From: Malurus cyaneus samueli
Lineage: Eukaryota > Chordata > Aves > Passeriformes > Maluridae
Assembly: GCA_009741485.1 (NCBI GenBank)
Contig: CM019216.1
Coordinates: forward strand, 23,287,119-23,351,118
Reading direction: 5' to 3'
Length of the DNA: 64,000 nt
The notes below the pieces were generated by a model that did not search any database, had not been told where the DNA came from, and saw only the letters and a list, made by a program, of their open reading frames with translations. A program made the position numbers and the translations under genes. Below are positions 25,481 to 39,300 of the stretch, one piece after another (positions within the stretch are counted from its first letter, which is position 1; each line of letters starts with the position of its first letter).

Positions 25481-28124
25481 CAACACCATCGTCTCCTAGA
25501 CAGACGTGGAAGAGCCATTTCAGCTGCCTTGGACAGGCAGCAGCTGAAACACTGCTCTCCTGAAGCAAACATGTGAGGCAGCAGTTCAGCCCGAAGTGTA
25601 CTGCTTGTCTTGCTTGGCTGTTCAGAGTTTGCACTGCACTGCTGCTGCACTCACTCCCCTTCACAGCTATCCTTGAGGTGGGTGGAAGATGCAGAAACTG
25701 CTCTCCTGGAGGGAGCCCTGATGTTCAGCTGGAGGAAAAGGTCACCAGACAGCTGGCATCTTGGCAAGATTAACTAGGTTATGCACTTCAAGATTATCTG
25801 TGAAGTCACAGCTGTGCCTTCCTAGCTTCCACATACCAAAACAAATAGAAGAGGCAATAGTCAGTAAAAGAAATCATTTGAACATTAAACCTCTATTTAT
25901 TTCTTCTTTACTGAAGTTGATTCTAAAAAGAAGGAGGTTTTAAATGAAAATTAATCATTCAGAAATGAACCGCAGGAATTTCATGATCCTGGTGAAATGT
26001 TGCTGCTTGGAGACTCAGGTAGAAATGTGTCACTGAAGAACCACCAAAAATAGCTCAAGCGATATGTCATCTGGCATAAGGTCATGAAGGCAACATTCAT
26101 GCAAGGTGAGATTCATATATTTTAAAATCACTGGGTCCCAAGATGACCTTGCAGCAATGGGCTTTTTGACAGCAAGGAGAAGCTTAAGTATTATGACATA
26201 AGGACAAGATGCAGAAAAACTATCACTGAGTGGCAAGCTGAAGTGTTAATAAAAAAGAAGCTGCTTTTCAGGAAACAAATAGTCAAGGACTTCCTCAAAT
26301 GAAGTGTGCAGGAGACTGTACAAGACTGTGCAAGAATCTCTTCCATACTTCAACACATACTTCAGTCTCATCTATCAGATAATCCCCTCCTCTAAACTAA
26401 AACATCCTGGACTGTACACGGCAGTTCCCATCCGGACCATGCCAAGGTATTATATTGGTAGCCACAGGGACAGAATAAATATATCTTCTGTGCACCTGAA
26501 CAACTCAAACTTTCCTTGTTGAGCAAGAGGATACTGCAAAGGAATCTCTGAAAAGACATCTCATTGAAGGAACGTGTCACAATATACGAAATAACCACTC
26601 TACAGAGAGGGAAATAAAACACTATATCGGGCAGGGAGGGAAGGAGCGATGTGGCATGTGCAAATAGATTCCGCAGCAAGGTGTGTGCTAGCCCTGCTGA
26701 TGGAAAGCCAGTGACAGCCCTACTGCAGACTCATCAGCCCTTTGAGCTTGTCTTATGGCTCCTGGGCAGATCTCAAAACTCCTGGGGGACCCAAATCAGC
26801 CACTGCCCCCAGACTGGCCCAGCTCACAGGTTACGGGTCTGGGCTCTGGGGGCAGCACGCCCACCAGCCCTGTTATCACACTGGGCTCCCCATCCCTTGG
26901 AAAGCAGCCCTCACTCACTGCTCCCCAAGTTCCTCAGAGTTTCCATTTTCTTAGCCAGACAACAGCATAGAAGGTGTCTCCTTCCATGGAGAAGGGAAAT
27001 CTCGGTTATCATCCAAATCTTCACTGCTGTTTTCATAAATACTACTTGGGTTGCCTGCCACCATCTGATTCTGCTGGAATTTTTACAGAGCTTCCTATCA
27101 CAGACCACTCTGTGGATCCTCTCTTCTCAGAGTGAAGGACATTATCAGTGCTGTCAATGACAACAATTACATACTTAAATGTAGTAAAATAACCTCTCTT
27201 GGTATTCTTCTTGTTGACAGCTCTACATTTTATATGGGTTGTCACTGTGGAACATATTAGTGGGACTTGTTTGACTCTAGCTCTTCATGGAAGTGCTACC
27301 ATACGGTAGAGTACAGCTCAGCACTTCATCCCATCCTTTGAATTTTTTATTGCTATAGACAACAATGAACAAAATGCAATTAAAACCTTAGAGGCAAAGA
27401 CCAAAACCTACACTTTTCTTTCCTGCATGTCAATCTGTAACTTGCTCTCCTTTCAGCCTTTTTACTCCTACATGTTCACCCAGTGACTCTTCTTTAAAAG
27501 AAAATCATTTTATTCCCACCTAAATAGTAAAAAACTCCTCTCATTCTGTTAGCAGATAATCAAAACTCTTCCTGCTCAGAGAGGCCTAAAATTACTCATA
27601 GCTCTCAAACACTCAAATCACTATACTTATGCTAATTCATACAGAAGCAGCATTCCTTTTCTGATTAGGTTTCCCTGGTTAATAAACCACAGGAAACATT
27701 CGGGCAGTTTGCTGTCTGACCTTTGGCATATGGTGAACCCCAGGCAGAGGACAAGAGCATCACCTCTGGGAACACAGTATTTCTGAGGAGACACAGGTAT
27801 GTTAATACTCCTCACAAATTCAGATACCTAAAGAAGCTAGCAGTGGTGGAAAGCAGCTAACCTGGACCACTGTATGAAACATCACCACTTGGGCAGGATT
27901 TAGGACTTGATTTTGGTCTTTTATTTGGTTTTGTTGCGCATGCCTGTACTGCTAAACATCTTCAAGTTTGCATTAAGGCTTTAGTACCTCTCAGACTTCA
28001 TTTCTTGGTTGCACCAGACAAAGAAGCTTTCTGGACACTGGGTGGGCTGAGGGATGGGCATTAAATCAGCATAACAACACACAGAAGACAGCATTTCTTA
28101 CAAGAATCACAGCACTTTCCAAAC

Positions 28125-28156
28125 ATTAATTATTTAATTATCAATAATTAATTATG
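28125..28156. promoter_or_regulatory. Dense cluster of homeodomain-type TAAT cores
   Basis: About 32 bases contain at least six TAAT/ATTA cores (ATTAATTATTTAATTATCAA and onward). A similar cluster, CTAATTAATTAGATATTAAT, lies at 3046-3065. AT-rich chance sequence is a real alternative. Confidence 0.25.
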
Positions 28157-30118
28157 TTGCCAGCTAGGAATACTTATTTATGAACTGTGAGCCTCTCCTA
28201 GCTCTTAAGGGAGCTCTTCCCACTTCAGTGTCTTGTTAAAGACACTTTTCAGAAGCTTTAAAGTTGGGCAATGAATGTGATCAATGGCTAATCCCATACT
28301 GTGGGATGATGGGAGCCCAAGAGGGGCGAGCTGGGACATTCAAACCCATTACCAAAACCAACACTAACAGCAACTGTGGTACCAACTGAAACATAAAAAT
28401 AGCTTTATCCTGATGTCAAAAGCCCAATGTGTGAGATAAAATGCTCCACTTGCAGATAAAACTGTTGTCATACTAAAAATATCAGCAGCAACTGACACAT
28501 GAAATTCCTGTTTACAAACTCACAGGAAGAACCATATCATGAAGGATGCCACCCTTCATAAAGCAGCTGACAGCGTTCATCAGGAAATATTCAGCATGGG
28601 CAAGACAATGGGGAGAAGGTGCAAATATAAATATTTCATTATCTAAGTTAATGAAAATGCCAGTAGTGACCTCCAAATCAGAAAACAAATAATACTGTTA
28701 ATTTTTAAAAGCTAAACTTTAAAATCATGATTCAGTCTTTATTTTGATCAGTTGCCTCAAGATATGATTTAACAAGACACTTATCTGCATGATTACAGAA
28801 TGCCCTGACAGTATTTTGGACAAGACTGGGCACAACTAGCATTTAACAGTGATGATTTCACTCCATATGTCTTCTTGTTCAAATTTTAGAGAAATTTTAG
28901 AAGATCACTGTGTGACTACCAAATAGTAAAAAAATCTTAATTCAGTTAAGATTTCAAATGTCAAAATTATGCTGGAGTTTAAAAAGGACAATAGCAGTAT
29001 CTTTAAATGATTTACATCAAAAATAACCAAAACTTATAAATATAAAACAGAATAAAGCATAACAGGTAAGTCACACAGAAGCAAGAGAAACAGAAACCAG
29101 AGCTACATTGCCCAAATAGATATCTTAAAGAGGATAAAATGAGAAAATATTAGGTATTAAAGGAAATATTTGCTTTACAGTACACACATGCCCCTAATTT
29201 TCTAAAACTTCTCCACCTGTTACATGCACCACAGATATTGTCAGATGAAGGAGGAGAGTTACAAAGTAACTTTTTAAAAAGGAAAGAGATTGCAATGCTG
29301 ATCCCTTTTCACATGAACGTTAGGGACTATAATTTACTCTGGTACCAGAAGGCTAGTAGGCTAAACGTCCAATGCTAGCATGTAAACAGATACATGCTAC
29401 AGGAAAAGCTTCTGGCATAGCAAAATTCTTAGTCAGACAGAAGCCCTAACCAAACAATGGTGTGAAAAATCAGGATGAAAATCTAAGCAGGAGATTTTAT
29501 AACTACCAAAAAGAAAAAAAGAATTTTGTTCTGAAATCAGACAAGCATACATTCATGGATGATCAGAATCAGAGAAGCAGTGAGACCAGACAATCCACTG
29601 CAAAGGCCAAGTATCTGAATGGATTCTTTACCAAGAAAGGGCCTAGGCTTTAAGACAACATTTTGTTTTCCCACAGCCTCCTTTACAGAAAAATTAACAT
29701 CACAGGAAGAAATCTCAAAGAATAAATTATGCAGCCCCACAGGAAACCCAAACACATCCACCTACAAGCAGCTTATATAGCCAACCACTATGAGCTACAA
29801 ATTCAGAACAGACATAAGGTATGAAAAGAGAGGAAAAAAAACTTTACAAGAACCTAAACTAAAATACATCACTGTTAACCAAATAATTCATAAGAAATAA
29901 AATGAAAAAGCTTGAGAAATTACTGGTGTAGCTCTGAGTAGTTCCACCAAGAGTAACTGAAAAGCACAAATTAAAACAAACAAAGAAACCAAACCTAAAA
30001 TACTGGGAGCAATATTCATAATGTAATGGAAAATTTAACGTAATGCAATGTAATGTAACTTTAATGTAATGGAAAAGACCTCCAAAATTACTGAACTTAA
30101 AACTGAACTGTTAAAACT

Positions 30119-30235
30119 AACACTGCCAGGTCCACCACTAAACCATGTCCCCAGGTGCCACATCTACATCTTATAAATCCCTTGAGGGATGGCGACTCCA
30201 CCACTTCCCTGGGCAGCCTGTTCTCATAATTTCTG
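30119..30235 (-). mobile_element. CR1 LINE fragment
   Basis: About 115 bases match a CR1 3' region in reverse orientation: ACTGCCAGGTCCACCACTAA, ACCATGTCCCCAGGTGCCAC and CACTTCCCTGGGCAGCCTGT. Similarity fades after 30235. It is a different CR1 subfamily segment from the one at 43.5 kb and is truncated at both ends. Confidence 0.85.
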
Positions 30236-30885
30236 TCACAATAAACCAAATCCCTCCATAATTATTAGATCTCATCTGAGTTAAAAGCAAAAACAAGTAT
30301 GTGTATGGCTGTGTAAATACATACATCCATATATGTGTGTGTACATATAAATACAACGAGATTTGACACATATTTACAGAAGCTAATTAAAACCAACTAG
30401 AATATAGTGCTCAATCCTTTAGTAGCCTGAAAAATTGCTTGCAGAATAATAAAAGTCTTGAATTTTGGCTGTCTTCCAACGTGAGAAGAATGGTGTGGTT
30501 TTCCAGAAGTCAACAATGCATTCTACATTTATTAAAGAGCTGGAGAAAGCATTTCAAACAAACAAAAAAAAATCAGTCTTGTCTGATGATACCAATGTGT
30601 TCAGATTGGGAGAACTCCAAAATGTTAAGACCCACACTAACTTACTGAAACTAGAAATATTATTAGACAATGGCAAGATAGAAAATACAATTTAAGCAAA
30701 AGGTTAAAAAAAAAAAAAACAAAATTCTGAACTACCAAGAACATCAGTGGAAAACTGCCTGTTAACTGCATAAAGACCAATAAATCTTACACTTGGTATT
30801 TGAGAACTACCTGAAAGAAAAAAAAATCAAAGGGAATTCCTAAATTCAAATCAAAGGCATACTACATAAAATAGTAATGCAACAA

Positions 30886-30930
30886 ACTCACATCACACTC
30901 ACACTCACATCACAATCACACTCACATCAC
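30886..30930 (+). repeat. CACTCACAT-type short tandem repeat
   Basis: Irregular repeats of ACTCACATCAC and CACACTCACA cover about 45 bases. Confidence 0.85.
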
Positions 30931-31441
30931 TAAGTACATCAATAGTAGGAACATTGAAGAATATGTACAGCCATGAAATGCTTTAGTACCATGGCACAGA
31001 AAGAACTTGAAAAAGCTGAGATTTTTCAATCTTGAAATGCAGAACTAAACACATTTTCAATGAAAAAAAATTTTGAAAATATAAAAATGTTAATTAGACT
31101 ACCTTTTGCTTATTGCTAGACTGACAAAATCAAATTACAAGTAGACTTAATTATTTCATATAGCAGCTAAGCCATTTGTCAACACTAACTGCTAGTCATA
31201 AAAATGGTGTGGTAATCTGTTTCTTTACTCAGAAGAAAAAAGCAAATAAATCAACTCAAAATTATTTACCAGCCAAGTCATTAAGACAATGAAAAACAAA
31301 TCTTGAGAGCTTCATACACAGTTAAGATACACAAAACACCTTGGTGCATCTCATAATTAACTTGGTCGCACACAGCAGGGAGGGAGCATTTGCTCCCACG
31401 GGCAGCACAAAACCAGACTGACTCCCTCATCCTGAACAGCA

Positions 31442-31623
31442 ATGCTCACAAATTCAGGGGCAAGTCAGAGTGCTGAGACCAAGAGCAAAAGAAACAGTCA
31501 TTTCAGAAGAAACAGTCATTTCAGAAGTGATCATGCTCACAAATTCAGGGGCAAGTCAGAGTGCTGAGACCAAGAGCAAAAGAAACAGTCATTTCAGAAG
31601 AAACAGTCATTGCAGAAGTGATC
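31442..31623 (+). repeat. 91-base tandem duplication with nested 18-base repeats
   Basis: Copy 1 (31442-31532) and copy 2 (31533-31623) appear identical except for one base: TCATTTCAGAAGTGATC becomes TCATTGCAGAAGTGATC. Each copy also holds two neighbouring GAAACAGTCATTTCAGAA units of 18 bases. The high identity indicates a recent duplication. Confidence 0.95.
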
Positions 31624-34600
31624 ACGCTATTGTCTGCTTGCTTGGTGGTGTTCCCTATCTCTGCACTTTCCCTGAGGGATTAAACCAGGCTTGAATTTGT
31701 GTCACAGTAGGACATGAGAATGTCAGTACACAACCTGATACTCCAGTCCCAGTTGGGCTTGATCCTAACTTTAGGAACTCAAGTTCACAGCAGGAATCAG
31801 CACACAGCCACACAGCCTGAGAATTCTCATTCAACACACACAGTTTTTACATTTCATTATGATAAGGAAAAGCTGTACAGCTTCAGCTACAGCTCAGGGA
31901 GTGAAGCCCACGCTGCCTCCCAGGACCAGAGCCAGGACTCCACAGTGCTCTCTGTGCCAGTGGCAGGCAGAAAAAGAATGGAATAGAGGTCTTGTCTTTT
32001 TCCATCATGAGAGGGAAGGGACTAGCTTGATGAAAAAGTTCAATTCACCCCTCTGTAAAGCTGATATTGGAGAGTGCAAGAAGCCCCTCAAAGAAAACCC
32101 ATCTTCTGCCTACATTTAGCAGGTGCAGGCCCACAAGGAATCCAACCTACAGCTAAAATTTAACTTAAAAGTGATGAAGGAAGAAAGGAAGTGGAACCAA
32201 GTGTGGCATAACAGAATCACATTAGGCATTCTAGATGCAAAGAACCAAGTTTTTTTTAAAAAAACCAAAGCTTCCCCCAGCTGCCAGTAAAGAAGCATTC
32301 CAAAAAAAAGACCAAATGATTAAAGATCAGAAGTGATCTTTGAGAAGACTCAAAGTGTATGGGTTGAGGCAATGCAAAGAGAAAAATCCAATATACAGCA
32401 CAAACTATAGAAAGATCCATCAACACTTTGGTCGTACACCCAGAACTCGAACAGACCATCCACGGTGTTGCCACTGAAATGACTACAAAAACCTAGGTAC
32501 CAAATTCAAAGTACATTTCAAGCTTAGAAGAAAAGTGATCCCCCACTCACTGTTGTTATCTATTCAAATCCTCATGTTTGGTATTAAATTGTCAATTATT
32601 GCAGAGATACACAAGCTCTCAAACTCTTGAGTAAATTCTCTTCAGTATTATATAGTACCCAAAACAAAGAAATGCTTCAGTATGACAGTCAAAATATCAA
32701 GGCATAAACATGTATTGTTTCTAGGACACTAATACAATCTTTATAAATTAGATTACAACTGTTTGATGCTGCTCAGTCCTACCACACACCCACTTTAAAC
32801 AGCAATGTTGGATGGCTGGATGCAGTGTAACCCAAGATCTGAAGAAAATGTATATCCATGAGAAAGCAAAAATAAATTTAAATAGAAACATACTAAGCCT
32901 CTGAGAATCAATGTGATTTCATTTAATACAATTTGCAACAGCAGAAAATGAGCATTTGGGTTGATACTCTCAGAGGATGGCTAGATCTGGCCTCACAAGA
33001 AGTATATGGACTTCATTAACAAGGGCTCTATTTTAAAATACTGAAAGAGAACAACGCAAAATTATCCTGTTGAGCATGGTAAAACTATAAGGTAATTTCA
33101 TCAAGGGACCTAATCAACTTTGGCTTTCTTCCTGTAGCTCATCTGTGTCTGTTCTTCTCTACTTTAAAGAGATGTCGAGCCAAATGCAGCTTTAACTCCA
33201 GTGTAAACGGGAGGTAGGCAAAAATTTCTTGCAATGTAGAAAAACTAAAACCTACCCAAAATCACAATAAATGTTTTTCAGCAATTGTTTTGTTAAAACC
33301 TGAATGAAAAGGATGGAAGGCATAAAGCCTGAGAAACAAGTCTATTCTATAAAGAAAATTTCAGTATGTTTGAAATGTATGTTCTTTCTAATTTGGAAAT
33401 CAACTTTTTCCCCAGAAAAGATTTTTTCCCCAGAAGAATTCACACTTAGAACCTTTCAAAAACTGAGTTTAAAATTCAGAACTAATCTGTAATACATGCT
33501 ATTATGAAATGGTTTCCAACATCAGGATTTAATCTCAATAACAAACATATAGTCACAGCAGGAGAATTTCCAAGGCACAAATAGCAGTGAAGAGCCTAAT
33601 TGCTATTAAAGGTCATTGGGACAGCAATCACATTGCCATGTGTTCTTTTGAAAATATCCTACTCTGAAACCATAACTACCTCAAGCAATAATCCCTTATT
33701 CCGAGAAGTTATATACAACTATGCAGCAGTGTTTTCTCCGACAAGTGCTCCAGTCATTTCCTCATTCCTAGGATGTAATGTAAACCCTTTATCTCTAAAT
33801 TAAAAATTTATCTAAAGGCAAAGTAACTTAAAGCATTAAATATTTATAAACATCAATAGCTAAGTTCCTGACTCCCACCAAAATTAACAGAAGTTTTGTT
33901 TGAATAAAAACCACAGCATTGCAAGTGCCATTTCTCTTTCGAAAAAGCTCTTTTGCTTGAACAGTTATTTGCTTTATCATTATTATTACTGCAAAATGTC
34001 TGTCCAAATGATTACACTCATTTTCTAATGCTGCTTCTACTGTGCCTAGGAGACTCGTCACATGAGGAGCACGCAGAGGGTAATCTGATCAGGCAGAGGC
34101 AAAGTCTGTGAGCAGACTTTGACAGGATATCCATTTCAGTACCCAGCAAGAGACTTTCTGGAACTTCTCTGTTCACCTATGGTCTCACCTGCAAAATGCC
34201 CAAAACACACCTCTGAAAACTGTATAAAGAGTCAGACTTTTACCCATTTTGTGAACTAAAACATACACACATCTCTCTAATCCCAGTACAGAAGAGCTCT
34301 ACTAATTTTAGATCCACGTGGTGCCAAGTGTCATAGCTGTCAGATAGCTGGATACCTGAACCTCAGGCCAAACTAATTTAGTTTCCCAACACAATTAGGT
34401 TATGAACCCCACTTAACTACTGATCTGAATTTATATGCATAGCAGAACACATCATTAAATACTGTAATTTCACGTATTAACTACAAAACTGAGCAATGAA
34501 GATATGTTTAAGAGCAAACCAAGTTCAAAAGGGCCATGTGGCTATAATCAAGAGCAGATTTTGGCCTATGCCCCTGGAAAGCCCATCAGAGGCCTAATCC

Positions 34601-36343
34601 TCCTTGTCTTACAGAAATAGTTACACTAATTGTGTGATTGTGAGGTGCAGAATTTAACCCTCAATACATTTGCCTAGAATCTTCATCCTTTCACAGATTC
34701 ATTGGCAGCTATTGTCATCTTGTAGAAAATCCAAAGAATTGATTGATTAACACTCCACAGCAAAATTATTTACTTACCAGGTGAAACAAAACTAAACCCA
34801 GAAAGATGCTGGCTTCTTTTTAGTGCAGCTACAGTCAAATTGGAATTCCCTACAGGAAGCCTGATTTTAGCAGGAATATGCCTTATCAAAGGATGAACTA
34901 TTACTCGGGCCCCAGTCTTGGGAAAAGCCTTGTGTGGGTGGGTTTCCAAAGCCAGCCTTTCCCCACAAAAGCACCGAGTCTGCCTACACAGATCAACTTG
35001 TAGGATCTGGCTATTAACATGCCCTTCAGGATTTGACCAGCAGACTGAAGTGTCTTTGTAAGCATTGTTTCACCTGTTTGAAAGCTGGGCTGACTGGAAG
35101 CTTTCAGTACATGAATATTTTCACCCACTACAGAAAAACAGGGCTTTGTTAAATTAAACGGCTTTAATGATGTTTTACAGGAAACATTTCAGGCATGCAG
35201 CAATAAGCTGCATTCATATTTGACATTTACAAAACGTTATTCTTTTAAGACTGAACTTGTAAAATACTTGCACTTAAATTCAAGCATGTGAATAAGCCCA
35301 TTTTTATTTTACAGAACAGTTAATTCCAAGCTCATGTTAAAATGGTGGAATAAACTCCTCAAACCAGGCATGTTTTAAAAAGTGTAGAGGAAATAAAATA
35401 AAGCATAATCTGGCTTTCAAGAAAAATACCACTAGAAATTAGCCAAGTAGATCACAGAAAACAATTACTAACACTTGAACCAAATATACAGACTGAGACA
35501 AAACAAGCCTTTTATTACAATGGTTACTGAAGTTTATTTCCCTTTTTTTCTCCCCTCATACTTCACCACCTCTTAGTTTTCATCCTAAAAAAAGAATTAT
35601 GGAATATTCCTATCAGCTCCCTTTAAAAGATGTTGCTGACTCAATGGGAATTGGGAAGCACCAGAAAAGCAATGAAGCAGACCTTTGATCTCTGCTCCAA
35701 TTTCACATACCAAAGGTATTTGAGTCAATGGCCAAATTCTGTCTGCCTTACTCAAACAGGTACCTACTAAAATTATGGAGAAGCAGCCATAGTTTATGTA
35801 TCCATTAAACTCAGCTTCAGGAATTGCTGCCCAAAGCTCAAGGCCTTTACACAAAGGTCAGTGAACTGCCCAACGTTCAGGTTCTTGGTATTTTACTCCA
35901 ACCTCTTCAACGAAGCTCATGTGAAGAGCTCATACAAGCAAAATCAGCATGATCTGGTTCATATTTAGGATGAATGCACTCAGGAAATTATCCCATCTCC
36001 AAGCCCCATAAAAGTCAGACCTTTCGCTTTAAATAAGGAGGAATGTTGAAAAAGAGTAAAACTGCAGGTTTTTCATGTTCAGATGGCTGAAGTTGTCCAT
36101 AATTTCACCCAACTTCAGGCAACACAAAAGCTATTACGTTTCCATCCCTAATTGAAGACATTTTCTGTTGGCTACAATTCTTCCTTCCCAGGAGGCTAAC
36201 CGGCTGTAGGAAATGTGCTAGGAACATGGGAAACAACAGTGCTGTCTTGCTGAAGATTTGCAGGGTGGCAAAGAAAGGATTAGGTGACATGCATCTGGAT
36301 AATCCACACATGCCCACTACTCAGCCAAAATAACTTTCTCATT

Positions 36344-36349
36344 NNNNNN
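36344..36349. other. Assembly gap of six N
   Basis: Six Ns in otherwise ordinary intron sequence. The true gap length is unknown. The open frame that runs across it is not credible. Confidence 0.95.
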
Positions 36350-39300
36350 AACCCAAGGCTGGATACTACCAGCACCAGAAAAGAGATCAAAGAAAACCAT
36401 CCATACTGGAAACTACCTAATCAATTACTCACTTCAGGATTTCCTTCTGCATTTAAAACCAGACCCCTGAAGCAGAAGATCCAATTAGTTCACAGCCAAG
36501 AGCCCAGAAGAACAAAACTGCTGCTGACTGAAAATTCAGGTTCCCAACTTCAAAGCATAAATAAGGAAATTCAGATAGTCACATATTCCAGAGCTGGGAG
36601 CATCTATCATGGCCCCTCCTGTCTTTGCTCTGTGAAGCCATCTCTGAAGAAGAATATCCCTGGACTAAGTCTGATAGTAAATACATTTAGGAGCTTCCAA
36701 ATTACAAAAATGCAGAAGCAATTCACTTTCAGATATACAAAAACCATTCTGTGCAAATGCTCGCTCCTCAAAGGAGCTGGACAACAGGCATCTCTTGCTA
36801 TTATCTTTATTCAAGACCTACACCCGATGTCAGAACATCTTTACTTGACACTACCCTCAATCAATCATTAGAACAAATTACATTGTCTCTGAACCCTGCA
36901 CAAGCAACAAAATGCATCAGATGACCTGCTAGCTCTCATCCATCTCCAGTGTCTTTGTTCTCAGAGTACAGAACCAGAGCTGTTTGCTGTGCTTCAGCTG
37001 AATGTGTAGCATTACAGATCGTTCTAAAGCAAGGGAGCAGTGTCAACAGTGAAACAGAACATCCCAAAGTTTAACAACCCAACCTGAGTTTTGCTGTCCC
37101 CAGTCCCAGACCTACCACTCCTTCGAACAGACACAAGGGCTATGCAGCAAGCCCAAAGTACCCAGAGGAAGCAGTAATCAGGCACCTATTCCAAACAAAA
37201 CATCCATGTGACACCTTTCCTAGCATTAGCAACGATTTAATGAAGTCCCTGAACCGCAAGGTTGTGTTTTCCATGGGCAGTCAAGCTGAATTTCTCATAG
37301 ATCTGTTTCCTATAGATGTATAAACCTACAGCATTAAAAGCTCGCACACCCCAGATAACCCTATATATTTCAAACTTTAAGGGCTTAGATAGTTAAAAGA
37401 ACACTGTTGAACAACCATGATTTATTCAACACTTAACTCCGTGAATCAGCTCTTTTCCAGATACTGCAATCACGCTGTCGTTAACAGATGTGACCATATC
37501 AAAAATGATGTCAAAAGGGAGGCAACTTAGTTACACAATTGTTCAAAATCTTTCAGAAAAAGGTTGTTGCAATTGCTATTCCAATAAAAGTTTACTACCT
37601 GAACTGAAAAATACATTAAAGAGTGACCATTTCAGAGTGATGATATATCCACATCTTGATTCTCAGTTTATTACTGCAGATTTATAGCAGAGGAAATCTA
37701 ATGAATGTACTGCATTTACCACTTAAAATCACCATCTTCAGACATTTAATGCTCAAATAATGATGGCATGGAACAAAGCCTATGTCATCTGACAAAGATG
37801 ACATTTAATTTAGTTTTTTAAAATTATATATATATCAAATACTATTGGACATTTTTTATATATCAAGAAGGCTGCAGTTAACAACTTTATTAAATTTTAT
37901 TCCCAGGCAATGGTGAGGTAACTTACAGAGCAGCAAAAAAAAAAAAAAAATTAATATGGCATTTCATCTTCCTATTCAGTCACAAATACAATGTGAAATA
38001 TGTAAAATGCTTCAGATAAAGTATATTAGGTGTTTTATGACCACTCTCTCAATAAAGGGTTTGCCTTGGAACTCTTAGAGGTGCCACCAACAAAGAAACA
38101 GTTTTTTCCCCTGAATAAGTAGCTTGATTCAACCTGATTTATAAAACATCTGAGACAATGTGACTTTTTTTCTCCAAAAAAATGTTTTACAAATACTGCC
38201 AAATAATTACAAATCAAGGAAAAAAAAAAATCTGACAGCCAGCAACTGAGCTGACTAGAGATCAGAAAACAACACTCTCTTCTCCCATAGCAAAAAGCAC
38301 TTCTGTGGTATGTCAGATTTAGCAAACAGTTGCCTAATTATTTACTGGCACAATCAGAGACATGATCAGCAGACAAAATTTGGAGACACACAAATGTTCT
38401 GCTTTCAACTATTAAAGCGACAAGGTGCTTGTATTGCGTGATCATCAAGATCTGCAGCCTACTTCGGCTACAGAAACACACGAAGAGTAAAATTTCACTT
38501 TCCTGCATTTAAAAAGGGCAGCTTTTATCTTCCTAAATCAAACTGCCTGAACATCTTAATGATGTGGCATCATACGATCCCAAGCCTTCCAAGACAGGCA
38601 ATGAATTTTGTACAGCTGACTCTGCTAGTTACAGTATTCAACAGCTGGGACATAGATAATTTGGCACTCTGATAATGGCCTAGATGAGTATGACAGCATT
38701 CTGCAGACTGTAAAAAGGAAAATAAAAAGAACTAGCAGCTTTAAAATTATAGATAGAAGTTCATCTTATAATGTCAACATAGCCCACATTTGATGAAGAA
38801 ATTTACTAAAGGAGGTGTTTACAAAACTGAGAAATTCAGAGAAATGGCACTCCCTCTTCAAAGCCTATATTGTAGCAATTCTTTTCTGATTAGATCAGCT
38901 CCCATAGCAAGTCATCAGAACAACAATCACTGTAGTGAAGTCATACTACTGGGACTCAAATGGGAAATCATGACTAGCTTGAAAACACATTTTAAAAAGT
39001 AATGTGTTTTCCAGGTTTCCAATACATCTTGATTAAAACAAGTCCAAATCTTTACCTTTGCTCCAGATGGCTGAATAAAATTTACCTTCAGCAGCAAAAT
39101 ATAGCATACCAATATACCAAATAAGACACTAAAAACTAAGACAACAGACACTGGATCCTTCTGAATAATTTCAGGATTTGGCTGTTACTGAAAATAGCAT
39201 TTGAGTGGACTCTGTGTTACCCCCACAACATGATATACCCAAATACTTTCAGAATATGCTTTATTTCTTACAGAGATGTATACTAGTTTTTGGAGTTTTA

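Noticed and set aside
26651..27160. Plus-strand open frame of 169 codons
   Set aside because: Three overlapping forward frames are open at once over the same GC-richer patch, and none resembles a known protein. Treated as chance.
36284..36871. Plus-strand open frame of 195 codons
   Set aside because: It runs across six Ns whose number is arbitrary, and the sequence has no protein features.
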